Source of the DNA: Clostridiaceae bacterium
GTDB lineage: Bacteria; Bacillota; Clostridia; Lachnospirales; Lachnospiraceae
Reading direction: 5' to 3'
DNA length: 58,425 nt
Assembly (NCBI GenBank): GCA_910575435.1
Contig: CAJTGI010000019.1
Location: forward strand, 1-58,425
Shown here: piece after piece, positions 28,360 through 36,442 of the stretch
How positions within the stretch are numbered: the first letter of the stretch is position 1
Layout: each line of letters starts with the position of its first letter
Notes under the pieces: model-generated
Database searches by the model: none
What the model saw: only the letters and a program-made list of their open reading frames with translations
Told to the model about the DNA's origin: nothing
Program-made: the position numbers and the translations under genes

Positions 28360-28699
28360 TTGGGGGTATTTTATAAAAAACGATATATTGACATAAATCG
28401 TCATAAAGCCCTTATTTTACAGTGGTTGCGGGCAATTCAAAAATCATAAGGCATCATATAATTTGATATATTAAAATGTCTAAATGGTGTAGTAATGGTG
28501 TAAAATGGTGTAGAACAGATGAAAGAAATAGGAGCCTTAATGCAGTAATCATTATACATGGCAGCTGATGCTAGGAGGTTTGCCACTCCACCATAATTAT
28601 TTTAAAGGCAATAAGTCTAATAATCATCAGATAAATATCTGCCTATGTGCCACAGATATTTACAGCTTATGAGTAAAGAAGCTGGTCGTTAATAAAATA
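28360..28699. other. Prophage left-end region, possible att and integrase arm sites
   Basis: There is no gene in 28360-28876. The word AATGGTGTA occurs three times with 10-11 bp phasing (28483, 28494, 28504), the pattern of integrase arm-type sites. The sequence ACTCCACCAT at 28585-28594 recalls the 3' end of a tmRNA/tRNA gene. No duplicated core can be checked because the other end is outside the window. Confidence 0.35.
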
Positions 28700-28787
28700 T
28701 TTCACACAATTCACATTCCAACAGTGGTAATATAATAATATGAAAAATTATCAAGAGCCAAGCGAGCGATCGTTATGGCTTTTTTGC
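28700..28787 (+). promoter_or_regulatory. Phage regulatory cassette A, upstream of the MuF gene
   Basis: TTTCACACAATTCACATT (28700-28717) is followed by TAATATAATAATATG and then a short hairpin, AGAGCCA (28754-28760) with TGGCTTT (28776-28782), ending in T's. Two near copies occur at 30193 and 53683. There is no TTGACA box, and the tandem TTCACA words (9-bp phase) suggest a phage activator site. Confidence 0.65.
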
Positions 28788-28876
28788 TGTGTGAGAATAA
28801 GCGGATTGCAATGCAGTTTTGGAACAGGAAGGCAGTGGCGACATTTGCCAATGCATAAGCAGGGGGGGGGGACGAC

Positions 28877-30076
28877 ATGGCAGTAATGGGCTTTGACGAG
28901 TTGAATGCACTTTCAACCTCGCATGGCCGTAGAAAATCCGGCAGACAAAAAATACCGATTCATAATTATTTTGACGATATGCAGATCAGCGAGGAGGAAA
29001 AAGAGAAGCGTGTCCGTCTGGCAAACCTATTGCTTGCTGATGTGCTTTTTTTATTTGCATTGTCCAAGAGAAATTCCGATAGGAAATATCTAGTTGAGAC
29101 ACTGGAAAAGCGATACATAGATTCAGTGAAAAGCATTGCCGAGCCAGATCAGAGGATGCGGAGGTATATTAAAAGGGTGTCCGGGAGCATCGTGGACGCA
29201 ACGCAGAATCATCCCCAGGACAATTATTATACGTCCATTGACAGGGCAACCAGCGTGGCAGAGAATGAGGCGAATGCCATTCTAAATGGTGATGAATATG
29301 CTGGGGCAGTGGAAAGAGGCTGCACAAAAAAGAAATGGATTTCCTATCGGGATGATAGGGTGCGGACAGACCATGCGGATGTCGATGGAGCGGTTATCGG
29401 CATCGAACAGCCTTTTCACGTTGGAGACTACATGATGATGTACCCGAAGGATGATTCTTTGGGGGCGGGGCTTGAAGAAATCGTGAATTGCAGATGCTCG
29501 GTGGAATATTTGCAGGAGAAAGCGGAGAAGCCGGAGGAGGGAGAAAATCCAGAGACGCAGGAAGAATCTAAGGATGATGAGAAGGGATTTCTGGATGTTA
29601 CCAGGGAATATTTGAATCGTGCAAAGGGAAAGCAGGGCAGTGTTGCGGATGCAAAGGAATATGAGAAAGATGGAAATACTTATGTGGTAGATGGCAGACA
29701 GATATTGTTAGACTATTCTGCTGGAGAGAAAGATATTGCGGAAGTTTTGGCTAAATCTTTTGGCATGGAGGTAAAAATGATTCCACGAGTGCTATCGCCA
29801 CAGAATGTATCTACTCCAGACATTTTACTGGACGATGAGGCATTTGACATAAAGCAGCCGATTGGACAGGGAAAAGCAGTGATATACAATATGATTGCGA
29901 AAAAGAAAAGGCAGGCGAATAATTTTGCGATTGATATTTCTAAGTGTCCATTGGATGTAGAGGGAATCAGAAGGCAGGTAGCAGATGTTTATCGCTCTAG
30001 GCATACACGGTTTGTGAATAGAGTAGTTTTGTCTAAGGATGGACAGATTTTGAATGTGTATCAAAGGAAAAGATAA
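28877..30076 (+). CDS. MuF-type minor head protein with C-terminal nuclease-like toxin domain
   Basis: A 399-residue protein. Residues ~60-215 are the SPP1 gp7/Mu gpF head-morphogenesis domain, with the signature WISYRDDRVRTDHADVDG and IVNCRCSVEY. After a charged linker (~220-250), residues ~255-399 form a separate domain resembling contact-dependent-inhibition CdiA C-terminal nucleases (GRQILLDYSAGEKDIAEVL, then PDILLDDEAFDIK, a PD-(D/E)xK-like arrangement, and KKRQANNFAIDISKC). MuF polymorphic toxins of temperate phages are known. They may enter cells with phage DNA or act against rivals. No immunity gene is visible next door. The gene lies before the portal, the reverse of SPP1 order. A run of G's precedes ATG 28877. 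Confidence 0.85.
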   Translation: MAVMGFDELNALSTSHGRRKSGRQKIPIHNYFDDMQISEEEKEKRVRLANLLLADVLFLFALSKRNSDRKYLVETLEKRYIDSVKSIAEPDQRMRRYIKRVSGSIVDATQNHPQDNYYTSIDRATSVAENEANAILNGDEYAGAVERGCTKKKWISYRDDRVRTDHADVDGAVIGIEQPFHVGDYMMMYPKDDSLGAGLEEIVNCRCSVEYLQEKAEKPEEGENPETQEESKDDEKGFLDVTREYLNRAKGKQGSVADAKEYEKDGNTYVVDGRQILLDYSAGEKDIAEVLAKSFGMEVKMIPRVLSPQNVSTPDILLDDEAFDIKQPIGQGKAVIYNMIAKKKRQANNFAIDISKCPLDVEGIRRQVADVYRSRHTRFVNRVVLSKDGQILNVYQRKR

Positions 30077-30127
30077 AGAGGAGCAAATGTCCTCGCCCAA
30101 ATATGGGGGCAAGGTATCCGCTCCTCT
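30077..30127 (+). terminator. Compound hairpin after the MuF gene
   Basis: AGAGGAGC (30077-30084) pairs with GCTCCTCT (30120-30127), enclosing a second hairpin (GCCC/GGGC). It starts at the base after the MuF stop codon. There is no long T-run. Confidence 0.5.
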
Positions 30128-30192
30128 AAGATATCTTAATAGATATAATATCATTATTTGCTGGATATGTCAAATCAATGCATGTGGAAAAC

Positions 30193-30290
30193 TTTCACAC
30201 AATTCACATTTTAAATGTGTTATATTAGTATCATAGAAAAACCAGCGAGAGAGCCAAGTGGTTTCAGGGAGAAGCCGCATGGTTCTTTTT
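30193..30290 (+). promoter_or_regulatory. Phage regulatory cassette B, upstream of the portal gene
   Basis: TTTCACACAATTCACATT (30193-30210), then TATATT (30221-30226) and TATCA, then a hairpin AGAGCCA (30250-30256) with TGGTTCT (30280-30286) running into a T-run. It has the same order as cassettes A and C. Confidence 0.7.
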
Positions 30291-30317
30291 TTCGTGCATG
30301 GAAATGAGGTGAGATAA

Positions 30318-31907
30318 GTGGAAGCAGAGGAGACGATGGAATTATTCGGCAGAAAGCGGATTTACACGGATGAGGCGATCATTGACGAGATGAACATTCT
30401 TTCCGTGCTGAATGATGCACTTATCACACATATGGAAAATAGTAATGAGATAGCCTATCTTCTGAAATATGAGAAGGGCTATCAGCCGTTGAAGAGGGAG
30501 AAGGTGATCCGGCCGGAGATTGATGTAAAAGTATCGGACAATGTGGCAAACGAGGTGACAGAGTTCAAGCTTGGCTACAACTGGGGCAATCCTATCATCT
30601 ATGTGCAGCATGGGAACAATGATTTGTCTGGAAACGATAGTGGCAGGGATGATAATGCGGTCTCCATGCTGTCAGAGATGTTCCGGGAAGAGGGAAAAGC
30701 AAGCCTTGACCAGGAACTGGCGAGATATATTGAGATTTGCGGTGTGGGATATCGGTTTATTCGTATCAAGCGAGAATATGACGGCGGCTCTGTCTTCCAG
30801 ATGGCCATCCTGAATCCCATGTTTGCCTTTGTGGTGTATTCCAATGATGCCTTTAGGGTTCCGATGATGGCTTGCACCTTTCGCATTACAAAGAGTGGGG
30901 CGAGATATTATACCTGCTATACGAGGGATGCCGTGTACGAGATTCGGGATGGTGTAACGATTATCAACGGAGTGGAAAAAGTTGACGAGAAAGGGAAAAA
31001 GGTTATCACGAATGGAAAGGGCGGGGAAGCGAATCCCCTTGGAATTATTCCGATTGTTGAATATAACCGCTCCCACGACAGGACAGGATGCTTTGAGCGG
31101 CAGATTTCCGATATGGATAATCTGAATATCCTCGTATCGGATTTCACTAATGATGTGGCGCAGACCACACAGGCAGTGTGGTGGGCCAATGATATTGAAT
31201 TGCCTAAGGGCGAGGATGGAGAAACCAAGAAGGTCAAGGCCGGGCAATGGATTCTGTCCAAGACAACTGGGGCGGGCAATAAGCCCCAGATTCAAGCGTT
31301 GGCGTTCGTGTATGACTACCAGGGGATTTTGGAGGATATCAAGTACCGCCGGGATGTTATTTTGCAAAAATGCGATGTTCCCCTGCGGAGCGAGCCGGGC
31401 GGCGGCTCAACTGGCACGGCGATGAGCATGTCTAGTGGATGGTCTGATGCGGATTGCTCTGCCAATAAGGAATCTCAGATTATTGAGGCATCGGAAATCC
31501 AGACGCTCCGGGTAATTAAGAAAATTATTGATTTGTCATCGGATATACCAGAGGATAGCCCGCTAAAGAAATTGAGGATATCGGATATCGATATTAAATT
31601 TGTAAGAAATAAGAACTACGACATGGCAACGAAGGCCAACACTTTTGCCACCTATGTTTCCCATGGGGTGTATGGCAGACATGCCATGCAGTTGTCAGAT
31701 ATGGGCGGGGATATTGAGCAGATTTGGCTGGATTCCAAGGAGGGGGTGGAGAAATATCAGGAATCAATTTATGAGAAGCAGAAGGCAGATTCTGGTGATG
31801 TGGGGAAAGTGCCCTATGACATGACGGCATCGGAAGAGGATAAGTTAGGCAGGCTTCAACAGGATGAATCTGACCAGAGCGGGAACAGTCCCATCTTGAG
31901 CAGTTAA
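30318..31907 (+). CDS. Phage portal protein (gp6 family)
   Basis: A 529-residue portal protein. It forms the dodecameric channel at one capsid vertex through which DNA is packed and ejected. The family pattern is clear: KGYQPLKREKVIRPEIDVKVSDNVANEV near the N-terminus (30474-30557), LGIIPIVEYNRS, then SDFTNDVAQTTQAVWW, and the clip/stem region followed by an acidic tail. It uses GTG 30318 with AGGTGAG upstream. Its separation from MuF by terminator and promoter is unusual. Confidence 0.92.
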   Translation: MEAEETMELFGRKRIYTDEAIIDEMNILSVLNDALITHMENSNEIAYLLKYEKGYQPLKREKVIRPEIDVKVSDNVANEVTEFKLGYNWGNPIIYVQHGNNDLSGNDSGRDDNAVSMLSEMFREEGKASLDQELARYIEICGVGYRFIRIKREYDGGSVFQMAILNPMFAFVVYSNDAFRVPMMACTFRITKSGARYYTCYTRDAVYEIRDGVTIINGVEKVDEKGKKVITNGKGGEANPLGIIPIVEYNRSHDRTGCFERQISDMDNLNILVSDFTNDVAQTTQAVWWANDIELPKGEDGETKKVKAGQWILSKTTGAGNKPQIQALAFVYDYQGILEDIKYRRDVILQKCDVPLRSEPGGGSTGTAMSMSSGWSDADCSANKESQIIEASEIQTLRVIKKIIDLSSDIPEDSPLKKLRISDIDIKFVRNKNYDMATKANTFATYVSHGVYGRHAMQLSDMGGDIEQIWLDSKEGVEKYQESIYEKQKADSGDVGKVPYDMTASEEDKLGRLQQDESDQSGNSPILSS

Positions 31908-32018
31908 GGTGTTTGTGCTGGCAGATGCCTTTTGATATGCCCCAGAGAAGGGGCAATACAAATTTCGCAAGAGCATGAGGATTCAGAGAAGAATGAAAAA
32001 CGCAATGGAGGTAGTGAG

Positions 32019-32639
32019 ATGAGAAAGCAGAAATTTGAACCGTTGAAAATGAATTTGCAGTTATTTGCCAAAGAGCCGGGTAGTGAGCCGACAGGTGGTG
32101 ATTCTGGAAATGGGCCAGAGAATGAGGTGGATGATGATGCTGGCAGCGATGAGCCGGGAGGGGAGGCACCGCCGGAGGGCGATGACAATGCGAGCCTTGC
32201 CCAGCAGTTGGCGCATCTTCGTGTGGAAAATGCGAAGATTAAGAAGGCAATGGATAAGGCGGCAAGCGAAGCGGCGGGCTACAAGAGGAAACTCCGGGAG
32301 AAGCAATCTGCAGAGGAAATTGCCCTGCAAGAGAAGGCAGAGAAGGAGGCAGAGAGGGAGGAGGCATTTCAGAAACTGCTCAAGGAGAATACTGTTGCCA
32401 AGTATGAGAAGAATTTTCTTTCCCTAGGCTATTCGGAGGATTTGGCGGCGAAGGCGGCAAATGCCCAGTACGACGGCGACACGGAGGAATTGTTCAAGAT
32501 TCAGCAGAACTTTCAGAATGCATTGCTCAAGCAGAAGGAGACGGAGTGGGCAAAGTCAAGACCAGACCCGCCAGCCGGGAATGGGGAGGACGAGCCGGAG
32601 GATGCCTTTCTGAAAGGGTTCAAATCAGTAGGAATGTAA
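32019..32639 (+). CDS. Capsid scaffold protein (DUF4355-like) with Prp cleavage site
   Basis: A 206-residue scaffold. An acidic disordered N-terminus is followed by a coiled coil (~62-130: LRVENAKIKKAMDKAASEA, KEAEREEAFQKLLKEN) and a short C-terminal helix pair (DAFLKGFKSVG) that probably docks on capsid protein. Residues 11-17, MNLQLFA, are identical to the L27 processing site, so the host Prp protease should cut between Phe16 and Ala17. ATG 32019 has GGAGGTAG upstream. Scaffolds act inside the prohead and leave before packaging. Confidence 0.88.
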   Translation: MRKQKFEPLKMNLQLFAKEPGSEPTGGDSGNGPENEVDDDAGSDEPGGEAPPEGDDNASLAQQLAHLRVENAKIKKAMDKAASEAAGYKRKLREKQSAEEIALQEKAEKEAEREEAFQKLLKENTVAKYEKNFLSLGYSEDLAAKAANAQYDGDTEELFKIQQNFQNALLKQKETEWAKSRPDPPAGNGEDEPEDAFLKGFKSVGM

Positions 32640-32662
32640 AATATTATATGTAATGGAGGTAC

Positions 32663-33514
32663 ATGAATATGGCAGTAAATTATGCTTCAAAATATGCAGA
32701 CGCGGTAGATGAGAGATTTAAGCTCAAGTCTCTGACCACAGGAATCATTAACGGAAACTTTGACTGGATCGGAGTAAAAACCGTGAATATTTTCAGCAGG
32801 GATTTGGCAACCCTGAATGACTATAAGACAACTGGCAGCAACCGTTATGGTACGCCGGATGAACTGGGCAACAGTGAGCAGGAAATGACGGTATCCCAGG
32901 ATAAGTCCTTTACCTATACCATTGATGCTGCAAGTGAGCAGGACACCAATGGGACGATGGAGGCTGCCGCAACGCTGGCAGAGAATATTGACAATCTGGT
33001 GATTCCGGCAATGGATACATATCGGCTTAGCGTTATTACGGCAAATGTGCCAACAGCGGGCACCGTGTCCGGGAAAACTCATATCGTTACGAATGCCGTG
33101 ACCAAGAGCAACGCATTTGAGGAATTTCTTGCGTGTCAAGAAGTTCTTGATGATGATAAGGCACCTCAGGGAGGCCGGATTGCGGTAGTTACCCCATCAT
33201 ACCACAATAAGATTAAATTGGATGATAACTTTACCAAGTGGGGAGATATGTCCCAGAAAATGATGATTAATGGTATTGTTGGAATGATTGATGGGGTTCC
33301 GACAATCAAAGTCCCTGCATCGTATCTTCCGGAAGATGTGGATTTTCTGATTACAAACCCACTGGTAGCCCCGGCACCGGTGAAATTGCAGGAGTTCAAG
33401 ATTAACTACAATGCCCCTGGCATTTCCGGCGCACTGGTGGAGGCGAGAGTTCGCTACGATTGCTTTGTGCTGGACAAGAAGAAAGATGCAATTGCAGTTC
33501 ACAAAAATGCGTAA
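32663..33514 (+). CDS. Major capsid protein
   Basis: A 283-residue capsid protein placed right after the scaffold. It reads YASKYADAVDERFKLKSLT at the start and carries a beta-rich body typical of HK97-fold capsids of this phage group (FSRDLATLNDY, KSFTYTIDAASEQDTNGTM, IAVVTPSYHNKIK). GGAGG (32655-32659) fits ATG 32669 (MAVNYASK) better than ATG 32663. The deduced protein has no cleavage motif of its own, unlike some staphylococcal phage capsids. Confidence 0.9.
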   Translation: MNMAVNYASKYADAVDERFKLKSLTTGIINGNFDWIGVKTVNIFSRDLATLNDYKTTGSNRYGTPDELGNSEQEMTVSQDKSFTYTIDAASEQDTNGTMEAAATLAENIDNLVIPAMDTYRLSVITANVPTAGTVSGKTHIVTNAVTKSNAFEEFLACQEVLDDDKAPQGGRIAVVTPSYHNKIKLDDNFTKWGDMSQKMMINGIVGMIDGVPTIKVPASYLPEDVDFLITNPLVAPAPVKLQEFKINYNAPGISGALVEARVRYDCFVLDKKKDAIAVHKNA

Positions 33515-33527
33515 GGAGGGGATTGAA

Positions 33528-33803
33528 ATGACAAAGGTAGTAAAAGATGGCGTGACGATGAAGGCGAGGGACAAGAATCAGTTGGACGCCTTTTTGAAGA
33601 GCGGCTGGAAGGAGGCTGATAAAGACAAAGGGGCAGTCGCCCCGCTGCAGCCAGCAGGAAAGCCGGAGTACAAGAAGTCGGATATTGCCAGGATGAATGT
33701 GGAGGATTTGAAGAAATTGGCGGCAGAACTTGGCATTGATGGCGCAGCGGAAAGCACAGGAGATGTGCTGAAAGCGGAGATTATCAAGAGATTAGGACTG
33801 TAA
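33528..33803 (+). CDS. Small phage protein with C-terminal HeH/LEM-like fold
   Basis: A 91-residue protein between the capsid and connector genes. The first half is basic (MTKVVKDGVTMKARDKNQLDAFLKSGW resembles the start of many head-completion proteins; 33528-33608). The last ~40 residues (SDIARMNVEDLKKLAAELGI ... LKAEIIKRLG) match the helix-extended-loop-helix pattern seen in SAP/HeH/LEM DNA-binding domains. It may help at the portal neck or bind DNA in the head. AAGGAGGG lies before ATG 33528. Confidence 0.7.
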   Translation: MTKVVKDGVTMKARDKNQLDAFLKSGWKEADKDKGAVAPLQPAGKPEYKKSDIARMNVEDLKKLAAELGIDGAAESTGDVLKAEIIKRLGL

Positions 33804-33816
33804 GGAGGGATTCTGG

Positions 33817-34152
33817 ATGGATGAACTGCAGGACGAATTGTTAAAAGATTTGCGTATTGAACTGGCTGACGATCTGGAAGATGATTTGGATGTGGCGAAT
33901 CTGTCCCTGAAAGTCAAAAATGCGATACGGGAAGTGAAGATGAGGCGAAATTACCAGAAGGGCTGCAGCAGGGAATTTATTGAACAGGACATGTATCAGT
34001 TTTATTCCGTGGTGTACAATCTGGTGATTTATGACTGGAACAAGATTGGGGCAGAGGGAGAGAAAAGTCACAGCGACAGCGGTACCAGCAGATCATATGT
34101 TGACCGGGAACAATACTTTGCTCCTGTCACTCCCTTTGCAACAGTAGTATAG
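33817..34152 (+). CDS. Head-tail connector protein
   Basis: A 111-residue mostly helical protein in the position and size of gp15/gp6-type adaptors that extend the portal: LSLKVKNAIREVKMRRNYQ and QFYSVVYNLVIYDWNKIG, with GAEGEKSHSDSGTSRSYVDRE near the end, a typical loop of these adaptors. AAGGAGG lies upstream. Confidence 0.75.
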   Translation: MDELQDELLKDLRIELADDLEDDLDVANLSLKVKNAIREVKMRRNYQKGCSREFIEQDMYQFYSVVYNLVIYDWNKIGAEGEKSHSDSGTSRSYVDREQYFAPVTPFATVV

Positions 34153-34160
34153 GAGGTAAT

Positions 34161-34835
34161 ATGAAGTTTTTGGAATTTGATGTGAGCAATATGACGATTT
34201 CTAAGGCTGATAAGACAGTATTTATCAGCGGTGCAATCAATTATTTTGGGATTCATTTCAATTTTGATGAAGAGTTTCAGAAGATGGCCGGAACGAAGTC
34301 GGCAGAATTTTTCAAAAATCGGAACAGAGTGCGTGTGGATTTGGTGGGGGATGCCTGTGCGGTTCCTAATGAAATGCTGGCTGATAAATCTCCCTTTGAT
34401 GTCCGCGTAATCAGTGGAAATATGGTTGCAACGCCTTGGCTGCCCGTGCAGGTATCGGAATCAGGCACAATCCAGCCGGATGTTCCAGAAGAGGAACTGC
34501 CAGAGACCATGGATTATGTGAAAACGCCTGTGGGTGATGGAGCCGTAGCAATGTTCCGCAAGGGACAGTCTGGATTAGAGTTTTCGCAGAATGGCGAGGA
34601 TTGGGAGAGTGGCATCAGCGGTATACCAGATGTTCCGAAAACGCCGAAGAATGCTACATATGTCCGCAAAAATGGGGACTGGGTGGTACAGGAAGAGCCG
34701 GCGCAGGTGGAAGGCCTTAGCGGTACGGCGGTAAATATTGCAGAACTGCCAGGGGATGCGGATTTGGCGGCAGTGATTGCCAAGGTCAATGAGATCATCG
34801 GTGTCCTAGTTGACAGAGGGATTGCTTCGGTATAG
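34161..34835 (+). CDS. Phage structural protein, Ig/BppU-like N-terminus
   Basis: A 224-residue protein. Residues ~1-105 are beta-rich and resemble the N-terminal domain of baseplate/neck proteins (NRVRVDLVGDACAVPNEMLA, FDVRVISGNMVATPWLPVQV). Next comes a proline-rich linker and a short repeat-like segment (AMFRKGQSGLEFSQNGEDWES). The C-terminal ~40 residues form a helix (VNIAELPGDADLAAVIAKVN). It may decorate the head-tail neck. Ribosome-binding site AGGAGG is 6 bp before ATG 34161. The 104 bp after it is non-coding. Confidence 0.6.
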   Translation: MKFLEFDVSNMTISKADKTVFISGAINYFGIHFNFDEEFQKMAGTKSAEFFKNRNRVRVDLVGDACAVPNEMLADKSPFDVRVISGNMVATPWLPVQVSESGTIQPDVPEEELPETMDYVKTPVGDGAVAMFRKGQSGLEFSQNGEDWESGISGIPDVPKTPKNATYVRKNGDWVVQEEPAQVEGLSGTAVNIAELPGDADLAAVIAKVNEIIGVLVDRGIASV

Positions 34836-34939
34836 GGAATCAAGCGGTACGCCTGGCGATTCCTTGAAATCTCTCCTTATGCCAGGCAGGGCGGCATCTA
34901 GGTGGTGGCTGGGAGCGATGCCAATTATAAGGAGAAAAT

Positions 34940-35329
34940 ATGATGCGGGATTTAAGAAGAAATCAGCGGAAGATATATTATTCATTGTATAAAGAGCAAT
35001 CAGCAGACAGTGATTATGATGTACTGGACACAGTGGCAAGGTATTCTGCGCCAGTAGAGTTCAGAGCCAGCCTTAGTGCCGGAAAATCTGATGCGGAGGA
35101 TTCCCCTTTTGGGAAGGATGTGTCCTATGACAGAATTATTTCTACGGTGAACAAGGCTTTGCCGATTACAGAGACTTCTCTAATCTGGTATGAAACCAAG
35201 CCGGTCCTGCGGAAAGATGGATTGGCCGATGCCAGCAGTGCGGATTATAAGGTGGCAGCGGCGCCGCTGGATGGACTGGATGGAGTGCGGATTGCGATTA
35301 AGAGGATTGGAAAAGGAGAGAGAATATGA
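34940..35329 (+). CDS. Probable head-closure/stopper protein
   Basis: A 129-residue beta-rich protein starting MMRDLRRNQRKIYYSLYKEQ. Its place between connector and HK97 gp10-like genes, its size, and its pattern (YSAPVEFRASLSAGKSDAED, VNKALPITETSLIWYET) agree with head-closure (SPP1 gp16-like) proteins that plug the neck until ejection. AAGGAGA is upstream. The start may be either of two adjacent ATGs. Its last 4 bp overlap the next gene (ATGA). Confidence 0.65.
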   Translation: MMRDLRRNQRKIYYSLYKEQSADSDYDVLDTVARYSAPVEFRASLSAGKSDAEDSPFGKDVSYDRIISTVNKALPITETSLIWYETKPVLRKDGLADASSADYKVAAAPLDGLDGVRIAIKRIGKGERI

Positions 35330-35919
35330 AGAAATTGTTTATTAGTCAGCCGATGAATGGAAAGACGAAGGAAGAAATTCTTGCAGTAAGGAAAAGGGCA
35401 ATTGAAAGTGCAAAAGTAGCATTGGATGATGATGTGGAAGTCATTGAATCCTATTTCAAGGATTATAACCCAGATGCTGGTTGCATCCCTTTGAAATATC
35501 TTTCAAAGTCTCTGGAACTATTGGCAGATGCAGATATTGCATATTTCGCCAAAGGTTGGGAAAGTGCAAGAGGGTGTCGAATCGAAAATCAATGCGCTAT
35601 TGATTATGGTATTGTTACAGTTGAGGACTACACAACCGGTTCTTTGGAGAGTGGTTATAATTTTGGCACTGCTCTTGAGATTGCAAGGCATGGTGGAAAG
35701 ATTGCTCGTAGGGGATGGAATGGCAAAGGGATGTTTCTGTATTATGTTCCAGCGGCATCTTATGCGCCATGCACTCCGATTGGAGAGGAATGTGCGACAG
35801 ATGATGGCAAGGTGCCGTATGGTGCGTATATCGCCATGAAGACTGCCCAGGGGAATATTGTTCCATGGCTGGCAAGTCAGACGGATATGCTGGCCGAGGA
35901 CTGGGTTGTTGTGGAGTAG
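35326..35919 (+). CDS. DUF4406 - DUF2829 (Tad2-like) fusion, candidate anti-defence protein
   Basis: A 197-residue two-domain protein. Residues 1-~100 are DUF4406, a Rossmann-like relative of nucleoside deoxyribosyltransferases (KLFISQPMNGKTKEEI, YFAKGWESARGCRIENQCA). Residues ~108-197 are DUF2829 (NFGTALEIARHGGKIARRGW, NGKGMFLYYVP, DWVVVE), the family of Tad2, a phage protein that sequesters the cyclic ADP-ribose signal of Thoeris immunity. The gene sits in the head-tail joining operon and overlaps the stopper gene by 4 bp. Both domains handle nucleotide-like ligands. That this copy blocks immune signalling is inference. Confidence 0.82.
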   Translation: MKKLFISQPMNGKTKEEILAVRKRAIESAKVALDDDVEVIESYFKDYNPDAGCIPLKYLSKSLELLADADIAYFAKGWESARGCRIENQCAIDYGIVTVEDYTTGSLESGYNFGTALEIARHGGKIARRGWNGKGMFLYYVPAASYAPCTPIGEECATDDGKVPYGAYIAMKTAQGNIVPWLASQTDMLAEDWVVVE

Positions 35920-35935
35920 GTGGTGATGAATACTG

Positions 35936-36442
35936 ATGCCAAAGCAAATCAACTTCATTTATGACAGCCCCTCCAGTATTGACGATGCTATCCAGGAACT
36001 GCGAGCCTATCAATCTGATATCGCCTATAAATGCAAACTCCTTGCCGAGCGCCTAGCGAATGTGGGCGTGGAGGTTGCCAGGGTAAATGTAGCGGATTTT
36101 GATGCCATATACAGCGGAGAACTGCTTTCTAGTATTAAGGCAGAGTACAATGGGAATATTCCAGACGGAGCCTCATGGATGGTCGTTACGGATTGTCCAT
36201 GGGCTTTTTATGTGGAGTTTGGTACCGGGATTGCAGGGGCGAATGCCCCTCACCCAAATCCCGGCATTGCCGGCTGGAAGTATGACATCAACCAGCATGG
36301 TGATCTGGGCTGGTACTATTTCAAGGATGGGGAATGGTACTGGACAAAGGGAATGCCCAGCAGACCGTTCATGTATCAGACAGTAATGGATTTGCAGTCA
36401 AGGGTGGAATCCGTGGCGAGGGAGGTGTTTGGCAGTGCTTAG
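35936..36442 (+). CDS. HK97 gp10-like tail-completion protein
   Basis: A 168-residue protein with the gp10 signature: an N-terminal helix (KLLAERLANVGVEVARVNVA), AFYVEFGTG, and near the end MPSRPFMYQTV. These proteins help join head and tail. The insertion GIAGWKYDINQHGDLGWYYFKDGEWYW between the two motifs is usual in Firmicute phages (36275-36355). The next gene starts within its last codons. Confidence 0.85.
   Translation: MPKQINFIYDSPSSIDDAIQELRAYQSDIAYKCKLLAERLANVGVEVARVNVADFDAIYSGELLSSIKAEYNGNIPDGASWMVVTDCPWAFYVEFGTGIAGANAPHPNPGIAGWKYDINQHGDLGWYYFKDGEWYWTKGMPSRPFMYQTVMDLQSRVESVAREVFGSA

Noticed and set aside
28570-28600. Sequence CACTCCACCAT as the 3' end of a tmRNA or tRNA
   Set aside because: No acceptor-stem partner or T-arm can be folded upstream. 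It is kept only as a weak hint for an attachment site.
30054-30236. 60-codon frame after the MuF toxin as a possible immunity gene
   Set aside because: It starts inside the MuF stop region, covers the terminator hairpin and cassette B, has no ribosome-binding site, and reads as low-complexity text.
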